The notes: generated by a model from the letters alone, not told the origin. A stretch of DNA of 64,000 nucleotides from Burkholderiales bacterium (GCA_030833315.1 JAURHM010000001.1:114233-178232), one strand, 5' to 3'; shown: positions 52,601 through 61,806, numbered from the stretch's first letter. Translations and numbers: made by a program.

Positions 52601-53125
52601 CAACTCAAGCTGCAGATTCAGGGCACTTATCACAAGGACGTTGACGCCCTTGCGTTGCGGGCTCGGTCCGTGCGCAACGATCTCGCGGCGCGAGAAGGTA
52701 CCCGACTCGCACCGGGTGAGGATCCGGGCCCTGTCGCCTTCGACAATGCCAAGTCCCAGCGCGCACTGGAGAACATGCTGGAGGCGCGCGTCGGCGGCAA
52801 TGCTGTCGCACAATTCGCAGACGGCTACGCAAAGTCCTCTGGCCGCGAAGCCTCGCGCGTCAATGCCGCACTGGCTTTGGTCGGCCGCGGTGCAGGTGAT
52901 CGTGCACTGTACGTCGCCATGCACCAGCGACTGGTCGAGCTGCAACCCTTGCCGCCAACCGCGCTTAGCGATCTCGCCAAAGCCCGCGCCGACGCGATCA
53001 CGCTGGCGATGACCACCAGCCTCAAATTCGAAGCTGCGCGCATCTCGATGAAGCCGGCGAACGTTGTCGAAGAAGCCGATAAAAACGGCGTGCCGGCAAA
53101 GCTGTCGTTCGAGCCGATCAAATAA
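49700..53125 (+). CDS. DUF748/AsmA-like large membrane-anchored protein
   Basis: N-terminal TM then long AsmA-like beta repeats; C-terminal VFDPGSSRLLPTEQEKLRRVAEGL segment. Confidence 0.85.
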   Translation: MNKTAPQLQRLGSLATSKPALISAAVFLVYSLAGFLGAPWLVRQQLPKLVEQHLNAKATVEDVSINPLLLSVELQGLSITEPDGMPALQISRLRVDFETSSLLRLALTFKEILIEKPVINADLDAGENLNLARLLSPREKQASEDKKSDGKLPRLLVQKFAIVDGTFKFTDHTLKPVARTQVSPVNFEIVDVSTLPDHRGEHLLSAKLPDGGQLQWQGKLSLSPIHSSGSISLKDAKLATPWQFVRDHLIIAEPKGSFHFGMRYQFGLSDGIMKLEADELAFGIKDLLIAQAKGGVVLTRLSSITFEGGSFDLAKRSLSFKNIRVADGALNVVLDEDGVPDWAKLVHSNPVPGKDAGKEAPAPKATEGAKAAPWEIALPKVSVGPLALSLTDYSRAKPLNMSAANTEITIAATVSAGDALQATVDNGDLKFSNIRVTPVDEKNIPVTLESAKVTGLMVNLQQKTIRAGLAKLSGGRVTARRDADGDLHLVTMFAPRKVQDTKELRKEGFSIAVDRAEIVRYGMALIDQTFQPAVSYDLEQINATISKVAIPAKNTNPFDLSLQIKQGGSVKAKGTLDLLRESVDMRFDAANIALTPLDPVLKRDTTLTLASGKAGASGRVIVDGKKTPPAIRYTGAAAIADLEVQTPAKEKLGGLKRLALNNIVVDTSEKKVAVAQIDVSQPYAKLVINKDKTTNFDVFKRTPAKPAAASPASAAPAEPAAAPMAITVERVRVESGAMDFADLGLVLPFATFIKDLQGSANGLSSSPDSRASLKFDGGVADYGLARAEGSIQPFAPKKFTDIAVAFRNIELVPMSAYTATFAGRKIASGKVSLDSQYKIENSKLLGDNKMVLDKFTLGERVESPTAVNLPLDLAIALLTDSSGKIDLALPVAGDIDNPEFSYGHVVWQAIRTVLTRVVTAPFRALGALFGSGSETLGDIVFDPGSSRLLPTEQEKLRRVAEGLQKRQQLKLQIQGTYHKDVDALALRARSVRNDLAAREGTRLAPGEDPGPVAFDNAKSQRALENMLEARVGGNAVAQFADGYAKSSGREASRVNAALALVGRGAGDRALYVAMHQRLVELQPLPPTALSDLAKARADAITLAMTTSLKFEAARISMKPANVVEEADKNGVPAKLSFEPIK

Positions 53126-53201
53126 AACAGAAAGCAAACCGAATCACCGGGTTCGCGCCCAATCCGTGAATCCGGCCATTGACCAAAGTCCGGGGGAGAG
53201 C

Positions 53202-54194
53202 ATGAACATACGACTGTTTGCGCAGGCAGCGCCGGCCGCTGCATGGCTGATGCTTGCGGCAATGCCGCTGGCCGCACAATCAAATCCGGCAGACGGCTAC
53301 CCGTCGCGCCCGATCCGTCTGGTTGTGCCCTTCGCGCCGGGCGGCAGTTCCGACACCATCACCCGCGTTATTGGTCCGCATCTCGCCGAACAGATGGGAC
53401 AGCAGGTCGTGCTCGACAACCGCAGCGGCGGCAACGGCGCACTCGGCACACAGATCATCGCGCGAGCGATTCCCGACGGCTACACCATCGGGCTGGCGTA
53501 TATCGCCACGCTGGCGACCAATCCGGCGATCTCCGGTGATGTCGGTTACGACCCGCTGAAGGATTTTTCAGCGATCACCCAGCTGACTGCTTCGGCCAAT
53601 GTGCTTGCGATACATCCCTCGGTGGCTGCGTCATCGGTCAGGGAGCTGATTGCCCTGGCCAAATCAAAACCGGGCCAGCTGAATTATTCTTCCGGTGGTG
53701 TCGGCACCATCGGCCACCTCAGCGCCGAACTGCTGCAGCAGGCCGCAGGCATCAAGATCAATCACATCGCCTATAAGGGCAGCGGGCAGGCGGTCATTGA
53801 TCTCGTCGGCGGACATGTCGGCATCATGTTCGGCGGGATGTCTGCCTTAACCGGGCATGCCAAGGCCGGCAGGCTGAAATTGATTGCCGTCACGGGCAAG
53901 CAGCGCATGCCGATTGCACCAGAAATCCCGACGATCGCCGAATCCGGTTACCCGGACTTTGAAGCGGTCGGCTGGTTCGGACTGATTGCCCCGGCCAAAA
54001 CGCCAAAAGCCATCATCAGCCGGCTCAATGCGGAATCGGTGAAAGCGGCAAACGGTGCCGAGGTGAACAAGCGCCTGACCGCAATCGGGTTCGACATCGT
54101 GACCAGCACGCCGGACGCTTTCGCCCTCTACTCGCGAAACGAATTCATCAAGTGGCGGCAACTGGCGCAGAAACTGGGTCTGAAATCGGAATGA
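53202..54194 (+). CDS. Bug/TctC-family receptor
   Basis: YPSRPIRLVVPFAPGGSSDTITR; LDNRSGGNGALGTQIIARA. Confidence 0.95.
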   Translation: MNIRLFAQAAPAAAWLMLAAMPLAAQSNPADGYPSRPIRLVVPFAPGGSSDTITRVIGPHLAEQMGQQVVLDNRSGGNGALGTQIIARAIPDGYTIGLAYIATLATNPAISGDVGYDPLKDFSAITQLTASANVLAIHPSVAASSVRELIALAKSKPGQLNYSSGGVGTIGHLSAELLQQAAGIKINHIAYKGSGQAVIDLVGGHVGIMFGGMSALTGHAKAGRLKLIAVTGKQRMPIAPEIPTIAESGYPDFEAVGWFGLIAPAKTPKAIISRLNAESVKAANGAEVNKRLTAIGFDIVTSTPDAFALYSRNEFIKWRQLAQKLGLKSE

Positions 54195-54240
54195 ACCGCA
54201 CGCCTCATGCAGCACCTTCATTACATTTAGGAATACGAAA

Positions 54241-55593
54241 TTGGGACTGACTCAAGACATCTGCGAAATCATTCATGCAACGACTTATGAATCGCTGGGC
54301 GATGAATGCATTGATCGCGTCAAAGAGGCGATCAAGGACGGCATCGCTGTTGCCCTTGCAGGCAGCAAAGAAGCGCCCGTCACCATCCTGACCGAACACC
54401 TAGTGGCGCTCGGCGGACTGCCGCAGGCATCAATCTGGGGTTCCGGCCGCAAGGTATCGGTGGTGCAGGCGGCCTATGTCAACTCAGTGGCTACGCATGT
54501 GCAGGATTTCGAGCCGATGTGGAGCCCGCCGACACATTCGGTCTCCCCGACAGTGCCCGTCGCCTTTGCCCTCGCCGAATTGCACGGGTTCAGCGGCCGG
54601 CAGCTGATAACCGCCGTCGCCAAGGGCCTCGAAATCCAGGGCCGGCTGCAGTATGCCGGCGACCAGTACGTCCCCGAGGAACTGAAGTTTCATCCCCCGG
54701 GCTATGCCGGGGTCATCGGCAGTGCGGTGGTCGCCGCTGAACTGCTGCAACTGGATGTTCCGCAAATGCGCAATGCCATAGGACTCGCCGCATCACGTGC
54801 CGGCGCACTGCTGGCCAACGTCGGCTCGATGACCAAGGCCACGCACTGCGGCAATGCCGCGGCGTCGGGCCTGGATGCTGCAATGCTGGCGCAGCGCGGA
54901 TTCACCGCCAATCCCGACGTGTTTGAAGCACACAAGGGTTTTGTGAAAACCTTCTATCCCAATCACTTCGATGCCGAACGCCTGCTGGCGTTCGGAAAAC
55001 CATACCGCGTGGTTGATCCCGGTCTCGCTATCAAGCTGTTCCCGTCACAGTACGGCACGCATTACGGCATCACTGCAGGCATTGAAATGCATCGCAAGCT
55101 GGGTGGCCGCAAGGATATCCGGCGTGTACGCATGGTGTCGCCGGTCATGAAGTACGTGAACCGGCCGCAGCCGGCGACCGGTCTCGACGGCAAGTTCAGC
55201 CTGCAATACACCACCTCGGCCGCCCTGCTCGACGGAACCGTACGCATCGCCACCTTCACTGACGAACGCCGCTTCCGTACGGACATGGTCGCGCTGCTGG
55301 ACAAGTTCGAGCTGCGCCAGGACGAAGCGATCAAAGGCGACTTCCATTCGATGTATGTCGAAGTCGAGGTCGAATTGGAGGACGGTAGCCGCCACAAGAC
55401 CATCTGCAAGGCGCCGCGCGGGTCTTGGGGTGCGCCGATGGCTGATGGCGAGCATCAGGCCAAACTCGACGACTGCCTGCGCTACGCCCTTCCCGATGCA
55501 ACCGCGGCTAAGCTGCTTGCAGAACTCGACCGCCTGGAAACGCTCGATGCCCGCGGCATCTCTGCACTGATCAAGCTGATTGCTTCATCCTGA
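54241..55593 (+). CDS. MmgE/PrpD family protein (TTG start)
   Basis: NSVATHVQDFEPMWSPPTHSVSPTVPVAFALAE; GSMTKATHCGNAAASGLDAAMLAQRGFT. Confidence 0.9.
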   Translation: MGLTQDICEIIHATTYESLGDECIDRVKEAIKDGIAVALAGSKEAPVTILTEHLVALGGLPQASIWGSGRKVSVVQAAYVNSVATHVQDFEPMWSPPTHSVSPTVPVAFALAELHGFSGRQLITAVAKGLEIQGRLQYAGDQYVPEELKFHPPGYAGVIGSAVVAAELLQLDVPQMRNAIGLAASRAGALLANVGSMTKATHCGNAAASGLDAAMLAQRGFTANPDVFEAHKGFVKTFYPNHFDAERLLAFGKPYRVVDPGLAIKLFPSQYGTHYGITAGIEMHRKLGGRKDIRRVRMVSPVMKYVNRPQPATGLDGKFSLQYTTSAALLDGTVRIATFTDERRFRTDMVALLDKFELRQDEAIKGDFHSMYVEVEVELEDGSRHKTICKAPRGSWGAPMADGEHQAKLDDCLRYALPDATAAKLLAELDRLETLDARGISALIKLIASS

Positions 55594-55779
55594 ACGCAGC
55601 GCCTGCAGTTCCTGCAGCAGGTGCATTATGACGCCGATACAGCCACCCCGCTGCGACTGCCGGAACAGCCGGGCTGTCGGATACAACGGCGTATCGGTCC
55701 GCTCGAGCAACCAACGCCAGTCCGGAACTTCCGGCAACAGCATCCACAGCGGCTGTTCCACGCCAAGCCGGTGCGCAGC
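55585..55779 (-). pseudogene. C-terminal remnant of TPR/GT41-like glycosyltransferase
   Basis: Unlisted frame reads AHRLGVEQPLWMLLPEVPDWRWLLERTDTPLYPTARLFRQSQRGG...LLQELQALRSG*; no N-terminal part present. Confidence 0.65.
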
Positions 55780-55823
55780 TTATCCAGGTCCGCCAATGGC
55801 TGAATGCATGCCACTGCTCGTGA

Positions 55824-56825
55824 TTACTCCGGTTTGATGCCCGCAGCTTTCGCCACATCAGCCCATTTTTTAAGCTCGCTGCGAATCAACTTGGCATAGG
55901 CCGCCGGTGATTCGCTCGGCGAAGGATCGGCCCCGCCGCCTTGGAAACGCTGACGGATTTCAGGATCATTCAGCACCTGCACCACTGCGGTGTGGAGCTG
56001 ATTGACGATGGCAGGAGGCGTTTTTGCCGGAGCAACCAATCCGTACCATTGCACCGCCTCGTAACCGGGCAATCCGGCCTCGGCAATCGTCGGAATATCC
56101 GGCGCTGCCGAGGAACGTTCTGTACTACTGACGCCGTACGCGCGGAGACGGCCTGATTTCACATGGGGCAGCACCGTAAAAATATTGGCTGCAATCATCG
56201 GCACATGGCCTGCGATCACATCGCTGGTGGCAGGCCCCACGCCCTTGTACGGCACATGGATCATTTTCAGTTTGGCCATATAAACAAACAGTTCCATCGC
56301 GAAGTGCTGTATGGATCCGATCCCGCCCGACGCAAACTGTACCTGCCCCGGCTTGGTTTTCAGCAGCGCGATCAATTCTCGCGTGTCCTTTGCCGCTATC
56401 GAAGGGTGTGAAACCAGCAGGTTCGGCAGCGTGACGGTTCGGGAAATCGGCGCGAAATCCCGAGCCAGATCGAAAGGCACTGATCGCATCACTGCCGGAT
56501 TACTGGTGTGGGAAGCGATGATCGCCAGCAGCGTGTAACCGTCCGCGGGCGCCTGGGCCGCCATTTCCGCCCCGAGATTGCCGCTGGCACCGCCACGGTT
56601 GTCGATAATGATGTTCTGCCGGAGGATCTCACTCAGTTTCGGCGTGATCGCCCGGGTGGATGAATCGGTTCCGCCGCCCGCCGGAGACGGCACGATCAAA
56701 CGTATCGGCCGGTCAGGATAAGCAGCAAATGCCTGGGTAGCGAACACTCCCGACATTGACAGCAACAACATCCGGAGAAGGAACAACAGGCCACGCTCGG
56801 AAACAGCTCGATTCATATACGTCAT
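55824..56825 (-). CDS. Bug/TctC-family receptor
   Basis: YPDRPIRLIVPSPAGGGTDSSTR; DNRGGASGNLGAEMAAQ. Confidence 0.95.
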   Translation of the reverse strand: MTYMNRAVSERGLLFLLRMLLLSMSGVFATQAFAAYPDRPIRLIVPSPAGGGTDSSTRAITPKLSEILRQNIIIDNRGGASGNLGAEMAAQAPADGYTLLAIIASHTSNPAVMRSVPFDLARDFAPISRTVTLPNLLVSHPSIAAKDTRELIALLKTKPGQVQFASGGIGSIQHFAMELFVYMAKLKMIHVPYKGVGPATSDVIAGHVPMIAANIFTVLPHVKSGRLRAYGVSSTERSSAAPDIPTIAEAGLPGYEAVQWYGLVAPAKTPPAIVNQLHTAVVQVLNDPEIRQRFQGGGADPSPSESPAAYAKLIRSELKKWADVAKAAGIKPE

Positions 56826-56903
56826 GATCCCCTCCTAGGGCAATACGTTAGTGCATCCACCCTGACCAGCACAATCGGAAGGATTGATGCGAAGCGGGTT
56901 ATT

Positions 56904-57683
56904 TTAGTAAGCGGTCAGGCCGCCATCGATAACGATTGTATGGCCGGTGACGAATCCGCCACGGGGACCTGCCAGATACGCCACTGCTTCTGCAACATCC
57001 TCGGCTGTCGCCAGCCGGTGCAGGGGAATGCGGTCCAGCATGGCCTGCATGTATTTGGCATCGCCCGATTTGGCCGCGCGCGACGGCGATGCAGTATCCA
57101 GCCGTCCGGGCGCAACCGCGTTGACGCGAATGCCATGCGGCGCCCACTCAATGGCCAGCATGCGGGTCATCTGCAGCACCGCGCCCTTGGAAACGCCATA
57201 GGTCGACCGTTCGGCTGCGCCGACAATCCCATGTGTTGAAGAGACATTCACCACGCATCCGGGCTGCCCGGCCTTGATGCGTTGTCGCGCAAAAGCCTGG
57301 GTGATAAAAAAAGTGCCGGTGGTATTGGCTCGCAGTACGGCATCCCACTCTTCCGGCGTCACATCCAGCGCAGCTTTGCGCAGATTGACGGCGGCGTTGT
57401 TGACCAGCACGTCCAGACGTCCGCAAGCCCCGAGTACGGATGCGATCGCGGCCTCAATGCTCGATTGCGAACATAAATCGAGTTCGACGGTGGTGATACG
57501 GCATCCCGTCGCCTGCAACGCTTTTGCCGTTGCATCCAGATTGGACAGGCGGGTGGCGGAAATCGCGAGGTCAAAACCTTCGCGCGCCAATGAGAGGGCG
57601 GCGGCCGCACCGACGCCGTATGAAGCGCCGGTGACCAAGGCAACCGGTTTTGACAAATTCTCAGATCTGCCTGTCGACATCAC
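56904..57683 (-). CDS. Short-chain dehydrogenase/reductase
   Basis: ALVTGASYGVGAAAALSLAREG; NVSSTHGIVGAAERSTYGVSKGAV; GHTIVIDGG. Confidence 0.94.
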   Translation of the reverse strand: MMSTGRSENLSKPVALVTGASYGVGAAAALSLAREGFDLAISATRLSNLDATAKALQATGCRITTVELDLCSQSSIEAAIASVLGACGRLDVLVNNAAVNLRKAALDVTPEEWDAVLRANTTGTFFITQAFARQRIKAGQPGCVVNVSSTHGIVGAAERSTYGVSKGAVLQMTRMLAIEWAPHGIRVNAVAPGRLDTASPSRAAKSGDAKYMQAMLDRIPLHRLATAEDVAEAVAYLAGPRGGFVTGHTIVIDGGLTAY

Positions 57684-58615
57684 CAGCCCCGCGGCTCGTC
57701 TTTCAGGAAAGGCATGGCGGCGATCGCCTCCAATAAATCACCGCGCTCAATCTCACCAGCAGACCGCACCGGAGGCCGCGGCACGCCGCAATCCCGCCCC
57801 ATGCTGGCCAGCACCGTCTTCAGTCCGGCCAGTCCGTCACGCAACCCCGATGCGCCTGCGGCCTTGATCGCATGATTCAGCGCGCCGATGTTTTCCTGCG
57901 CCGAGCGGGCTTCGACGAATTGCCCCTTGCGGCAAAGTTCGAACAGCTCCCTGACCAGCTTGGGTGCAACCGATGACAGCGGTGAAAAGACGCCGGACCC
58001 GCCCAGCGCTCCCGCAGAAACCATGAAGTCGGCGCCGGCAATCAACTGCAGATCCGGCCGCAGTGGCCGGCCATTGCACATGATTTCTTCCATGAATACA
58101 AAATCCAGACCCGCATCGACTACGCCGACCAGATTAGGCAGCTTTTCAATCAGCTCGAGCACGATCTCCGTCGACAGCGTTGTTCCAACCGATTCGACCG
58201 GCGGATTGAAGATGAAAAACGGCAGCTTCACGGCATTGCCGATGCGTACCAGATGTTCCACCACCATCGACGGCTTGGGATGCCAGAAATAGGGCGGATG
58301 CGAAACAATCGCGGCAACACCCAGTGATTGCGCATACAGAGCGCGCTCGATCGCGATGCTGGTGCCGGCGTCGCTGACATGCGCAATCACCGGTACGCGG
58401 CCCTTGACCTGCTCCATCGCAAATTTCAGCAGGCTGCGCAGCTCGGGGTCGGTCAGGCTCATGTCTTCGCCTTCCGGCATCGGCAAGGCCAGCGCTTCAG
58501 CGCCGTTGCGGATATGGAACTCGAGCACCTTGGCATAGGTGTCGTAATCAATGCTGTGATCTTTTTTGAAAGGGGTTACCGGCGTGTGAACCAGTCCCGG
58601 GCTGAATGTCGGCAT
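57680..58615 (-). CDS. DapA/DHDPS-family protein with atypical active site (GVVDAG in place of GxKD)
   Basis: LVHTPVTPFKKDHSIDYDTYAKVLEFHIRNGAEALALPMPEGEDMSLT TIM-barrel N-terminus; aligned Lys is Val. Confidence 0.88.
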   Translation of the reverse strand: MPTFSPGLVHTPVTPFKKDHSIDYDTYAKVLEFHIRNGAEALALPMPEGEDMSLTDPELRSLLKFAMEQVKGRVPVIAHVSDAGTSIAIERALYAQSLGVAAIVSHPPYFWHPKPSMVVEHLVRIGNAVKLPFFIFNPPVESVGTTLSTEIVLELIEKLPNLVGVVDAGLDFVFMEEIMCNGRPLRPDLQLIAGADFMVSAGALGGSGVFSPLSSVAPKLVRELFELCRKGQFVEARSAQENIGALNHAIKAAGASGLRDGLAGLKTVLASMGRDCGVPRPPVRSAGEIERGDLLEAIAAMPFLKDEPRGW

Positions 58616-58644
58616 GAAGTCCTCTGCTCTGAATAGGTTGTGGA

Positions 58645-59592
58645 TTACCAGCCGTGCGGCTCGGTTTGGAGGATGTTGAGTTCCTCCAGCTGCTTGCGCA
58701 GAAACTCGATCCGCTCCTTGGTTGCGGTCGGCAACGGGGAACGGGTCGGCCCCACCGAGCGCCCCATCATGATCATCGCGCCCTTCAGCGATGATGGGTA
58801 CTGCTCCTTGAACAGGCGCCACAGGCGTGAAATCTTGAACTGACACTCCCTTGCGGTTTCCCAGTCGCGCGCAACCAGCGAAGCATAGAACTTATTGCAC
58901 AGATTCGGTGCAATGGCGCCGGAAGACGAAAACGAACCGCAGGCGCCCAGGGGGTAAGCCGCGAGCAGGTGCTCGACGCCCTGGATGATGGAAAACCCAG
59001 GGCGCATTTTCAGCGCAACACGGGAAATCTCGAGAAACTTCTCGCTGTGAAAGCTGGCGTCCTTCATGCCGATATAGTTCGGCAGACGGTCAATCAGCCG
59101 CTTGGTGAGCTCCGCAGTGAATTCAACGCCCTCGCCGTTGCGCCACGGCGAGTTGTAGGTCAGCACCGGCAGGTCGGTATGGGTGCCGATGCGCACGATG
59201 GAATCAAAAATCTCTTCCTGCGACGGGCGGCGGCAGTATGGCGAGATGGTCAGCAGCATGTCGGCGCCGATCTTCTGCGCATGACGCGCGATGTCGAGCG
59301 AATCCTCCTCCGACAGCGTCCCGGCAAAAATCGATACCGGCACGCGACCGGCAACCGTCTTGACGGCGATCTCCGCGCCGAGCTTGCGCTCGGCTATGGT
59401 CAGGTTCAGCGATTCAGCCTTGTGGTGCGGCCATGCGATGGCCGGTGCGCCGTGACGGACGTGGAAATCGACCATTTTTTCAAATCCCGACACATCAAAG
59501 CTGAAATCGTCCTTCAGCGGTGTGACGGGCGCTTGCATGACGCCGTGCAGATTAAAGTTTTTCACATGAACTCCCTGTTGATTCCTGTTCAA
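58645..59592 (-). CDS. DapA/DHDPS-family protein (Schiff-base Lys present)
   Basis: VMQAPVTPLKDDFSFDVSGFEKMVDFHVRHG; LTYNSPWRNG; YIGMKDASF. Confidence 0.9.
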   Translation of the reverse strand: MNRNQQGVHVKNFNLHGVMQAPVTPLKDDFSFDVSGFEKMVDFHVRHGAPAIAWPHHKAESLNLTIAERKLGAEIAVKTVAGRVPVSIFAGTLSEEDSLDIARHAQKIGADMLLTISPYCRRPSQEEIFDSIVRIGTHTDLPVLTYNSPWRNGEGVEFTAELTKRLIDRLPNYIGMKDASFHSEKFLEISRVALKMRPGFSIIQGVEHLLAAYPLGACGSFSSSGAIAPNLCNKFYASLVARDWETARECQFKISRLWRLFKEQYPSSLKGAMIMMGRSVGPTRSPLPTATKERIEFLRKQLEELNILQTEPHGW

Positions 59593-59614
59593 ACGCGTTT
59601 TGGTAATTAATCGG

Positions 59615-60628
59615 TTACTTGGGGACCAGCCCGAGATCCGTCATGACGCCCCTGGTGTCGTCGTACGCCTCAACGAGCCATTTACGGAAGGCTTCACCCG
59701 GGATGAATTCGGAAGACACGCTGTTCTGGTCAAGCTGCTGTTTCCATTCCGGGGTTACCACGACCTTTGCCAGAGCGTCGCTCCAGAAAGTCACTTGCGC
59801 CGGCGTGATTCCGGCTGACCCCAGAATCCCGCGCCAGTTCGGGATGCCGGTGGCATTCATGCCCTCTTCGCGCATCGTCGGCACCTGGGCGAGCTTACCG
59901 GGCTGGCGGCTCGGCGCAGCGATGCCCAGCATGCGCGTCGTGCCGGCCTCGACCTGTGGCAACGCGGCGCTGACGGAAGACACCACGGCCTGAATGTGTC
60001 CGCCGACGACGGCCGTCGAGGATTCGGCGTTGGTCTTGAACACGACCAGTTTCAGGGTTTTCGGATCAATGCCGGCCGCGCGCATCGCCTGGGCAATGGC
60101 CAGATGATTGGGGCCGCCGCGGCTGACCAGACCAAATGAAACCGCGGCAGGCTCAGCTTTCAGCCGCGCCACCAGGTCACGCATGCTTTTGATCGGGGAA
60201 TCATTCCTGACCGTCACCACGGTGTAATCGACCAGCAGCAATGCAACCGCGGAAAGCTCCGAGTATTTCTGCTTCGAAAGCCCGGCGATCTCGTTGGTGA
60301 AAATCGTCGCCGTCGAGTACAGCAGGTAGTGCGGGTCCGCCTTGTGCTGGTTGATATAGACCGGCGCGAGGTTCTGGTTGCCGCCGGCCTTGTTCTGGAC
60401 CAGCACGGGAACGCTAACCAGTTTTGCCGCCTGCAGCGTCTGCTGGATCAGGCGCGCCATCACATCATTGGTGCCGCCAGCTCCGGTCGGCACCACAATC
60501 TCCACGGCCTTTTCAGGACGCCAGCCGGCCTGCGCCTGCGTAGGTGATGAATACAGCGCCGGCAAACACAGGACTGCCGCCAGTCCCCGTTGGACTGCGC
60601 GCATGTAATTGACTGTTCCCTCGCGCAT
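59615..60628 (-). CDS. Bug/TctC-family receptor
   Basis: WRPEKAVEIVVPTGAGGTNDVMARLIQQ; VLVQNKAGGNQNLAPVYINQH. Confidence 0.92.
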   Translation of the reverse strand: MREGTVNYMRAVQRGLAAVLCLPALYSSPTQAQAGWRPEKAVEIVVPTGAGGTNDVMARLIQQTLQAAKLVSVPVLVQNKAGGNQNLAPVYINQHKADPHYLLYSTATIFTNEIAGLSKQKYSELSAVALLLVDYTVVTVRNDSPIKSMRDLVARLKAEPAAVSFGLVSRGGPNHLAIAQAMRAAGIDPKTLKLVVFKTNAESSTAVVGGHIQAVVSSVSAALPQVEAGTTRMLGIAAPSRQPGKLAQVPTMREEGMNATGIPNWRGILGSAGITPAQVTFWSDALAKVVVTPEWKQQLDQNSVSSEFIPGEAFRKWLVEAYDDTRGVMTDLGLVPK

Positions 60629-60653
60629 TGTTTCTCTGCCTCTGAATGACTGC

Positions 60654-61646
60654 TTACTTGCTCCGCCCACCGGGCTGCGCCCGCAGGCTGCCCATGCTGA
60701 CGCCCTTTTTTGCATCGCCTTTTTGTCCCAGCAGTTCGTAATAACGCGCTGCCAGCGCAAGATCCTGTAACGCGGTGCCCACGGATTTGAAGGTGACCAT
60801 TCCGGTATCCGGCACCTGCGCATCGCCCGTCACGATTTTCGCGAGCGTGGTCCATTTGTCGTCCGGCAAGGCTCCGGCCTTGATCGCTACGCAAAGATCG
60901 CCGGCCTCGTGCAGCGCATGCGACGAATCGACGATGACCCGCCCCGCGTCGGCAAAACAGCGGACGTCGACTTCGGCAAACTGTTTCCGCGTGTTACCCA
61001 CCGCGCACAACAAACGGCAACCGGCGAGATACTCGCCGCGCAGTATCGGCTCTGCCCCGCGGGCATTGCTGGCGGCAACCACCACATTGCAGCCCTGTAC
61101 CGCCGCCTCCACTGTGTCGGCAGCACTCACCGGTATGCCCAGTTGCGCGCCCATTTCAGCCGCGAAATGCTCGCGGTTTCCGCGGGTGGGACTGTATACG
61201 CGGGCAGACTGGATCTTGTAAACGGCAGCCAGACTTTCGAATTGTGTTCGCGCCTGGTTGCCCGAACCGATGATGCCCAAACGGACAGGTCCGTTGACCG
61301 TCACCCGGCGCGCGGCAACGCCGCTGGCCGCCCCGGTTCGGGTGTCGGTAATCAACTGTCCGTCCAGCAATGCCAGCAGTTCACCGTCGCTCAGCCGGTA
61401 CAGCGACACCACATAACGGGTGCCCACACCATCGATGGTGTGGTACGCCTTGGTCGCAAAATAACCGGCCTCATGGTCGGCAGCTACGAGAATGCGCATC
61501 GATGCCGTGCCGAGTTCAGTGACATATTTCGGGGACACCACGGTCCGGCCGTCAGCCTCATGGACCAGCGCCCGCTCCAGCAGGTCAATCGCCTCGCGCA
61601 TCGGCAATACGCCGCGCATGGCGTCCAGGTCGAGCATCATCGTCAT
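60654..61646 (-). CDS. Ornithine cyclodeaminase / mu-crystallin family
   Basis: ATKAYHTIDGVGTRYVVSLYRLSDGELLALLDGQLITDTRTGAASGVAAR; LGIIGSGNQARTQFESLAAV. Confidence 0.92.
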   Translation of the reverse strand: MTMMLDLDAMRGVLPMREAIDLLERALVHEADGRTVVSPKYVTELGTASMRILVAADHEAGYFATKAYHTIDGVGTRYVVSLYRLSDGELLALLDGQLITDTRTGAASGVAARRVTVNGPVRLGIIGSGNQARTQFESLAAVYKIQSARVYSPTRGNREHFAAEMGAQLGIPVSAADTVEAAVQGCNVVVAASNARGAEPILRGEYLAGCRLLCAVGNTRKQFAEVDVRCFADAGRVIVDSSHALHEAGDLCVAIKAGALPDDKWTTLAKIVTGDAQVPDTGMVTFKSVGTALQDLALAARYYELLGQKGDAKKGVSMGSLRAQPGGRSK

Positions 61647-61734
61647 TCGGGCAATCTCCTCCTGCAAATGCGCGGGATGTTTTATTTTGCGACGCATTTT
61701 TACTGCGGCATTGAGCTGATTTTATCGGCTCACT

Positions 61735-61751
61735 ATGGCCCGAACAGCCAT
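61735..61751. promoter_or_regulatory. Candidate LysR-type box (ATGGC-N7-GCCAT)
   Basis: Perfect inverted repeat in the divergent region between OCD gene and degenerate lysR. Confidence 0.4.
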
Positions 61752-61806
61752 GGAGGTCTAGAATGACTGTTAATCCTGAAGTTAACAATCCGGGCCTTAA
61801 TCCTTC

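Noticed and set aside
52004-53137. 377-aa minus-strand ORF antisense to the DUF748 gene, and similar long antisense ORFs at 4441..5637 and 19694..20917
   Set aside because: No domain or signal recognised; all lie fully opposite or largely opposite convincing genes.
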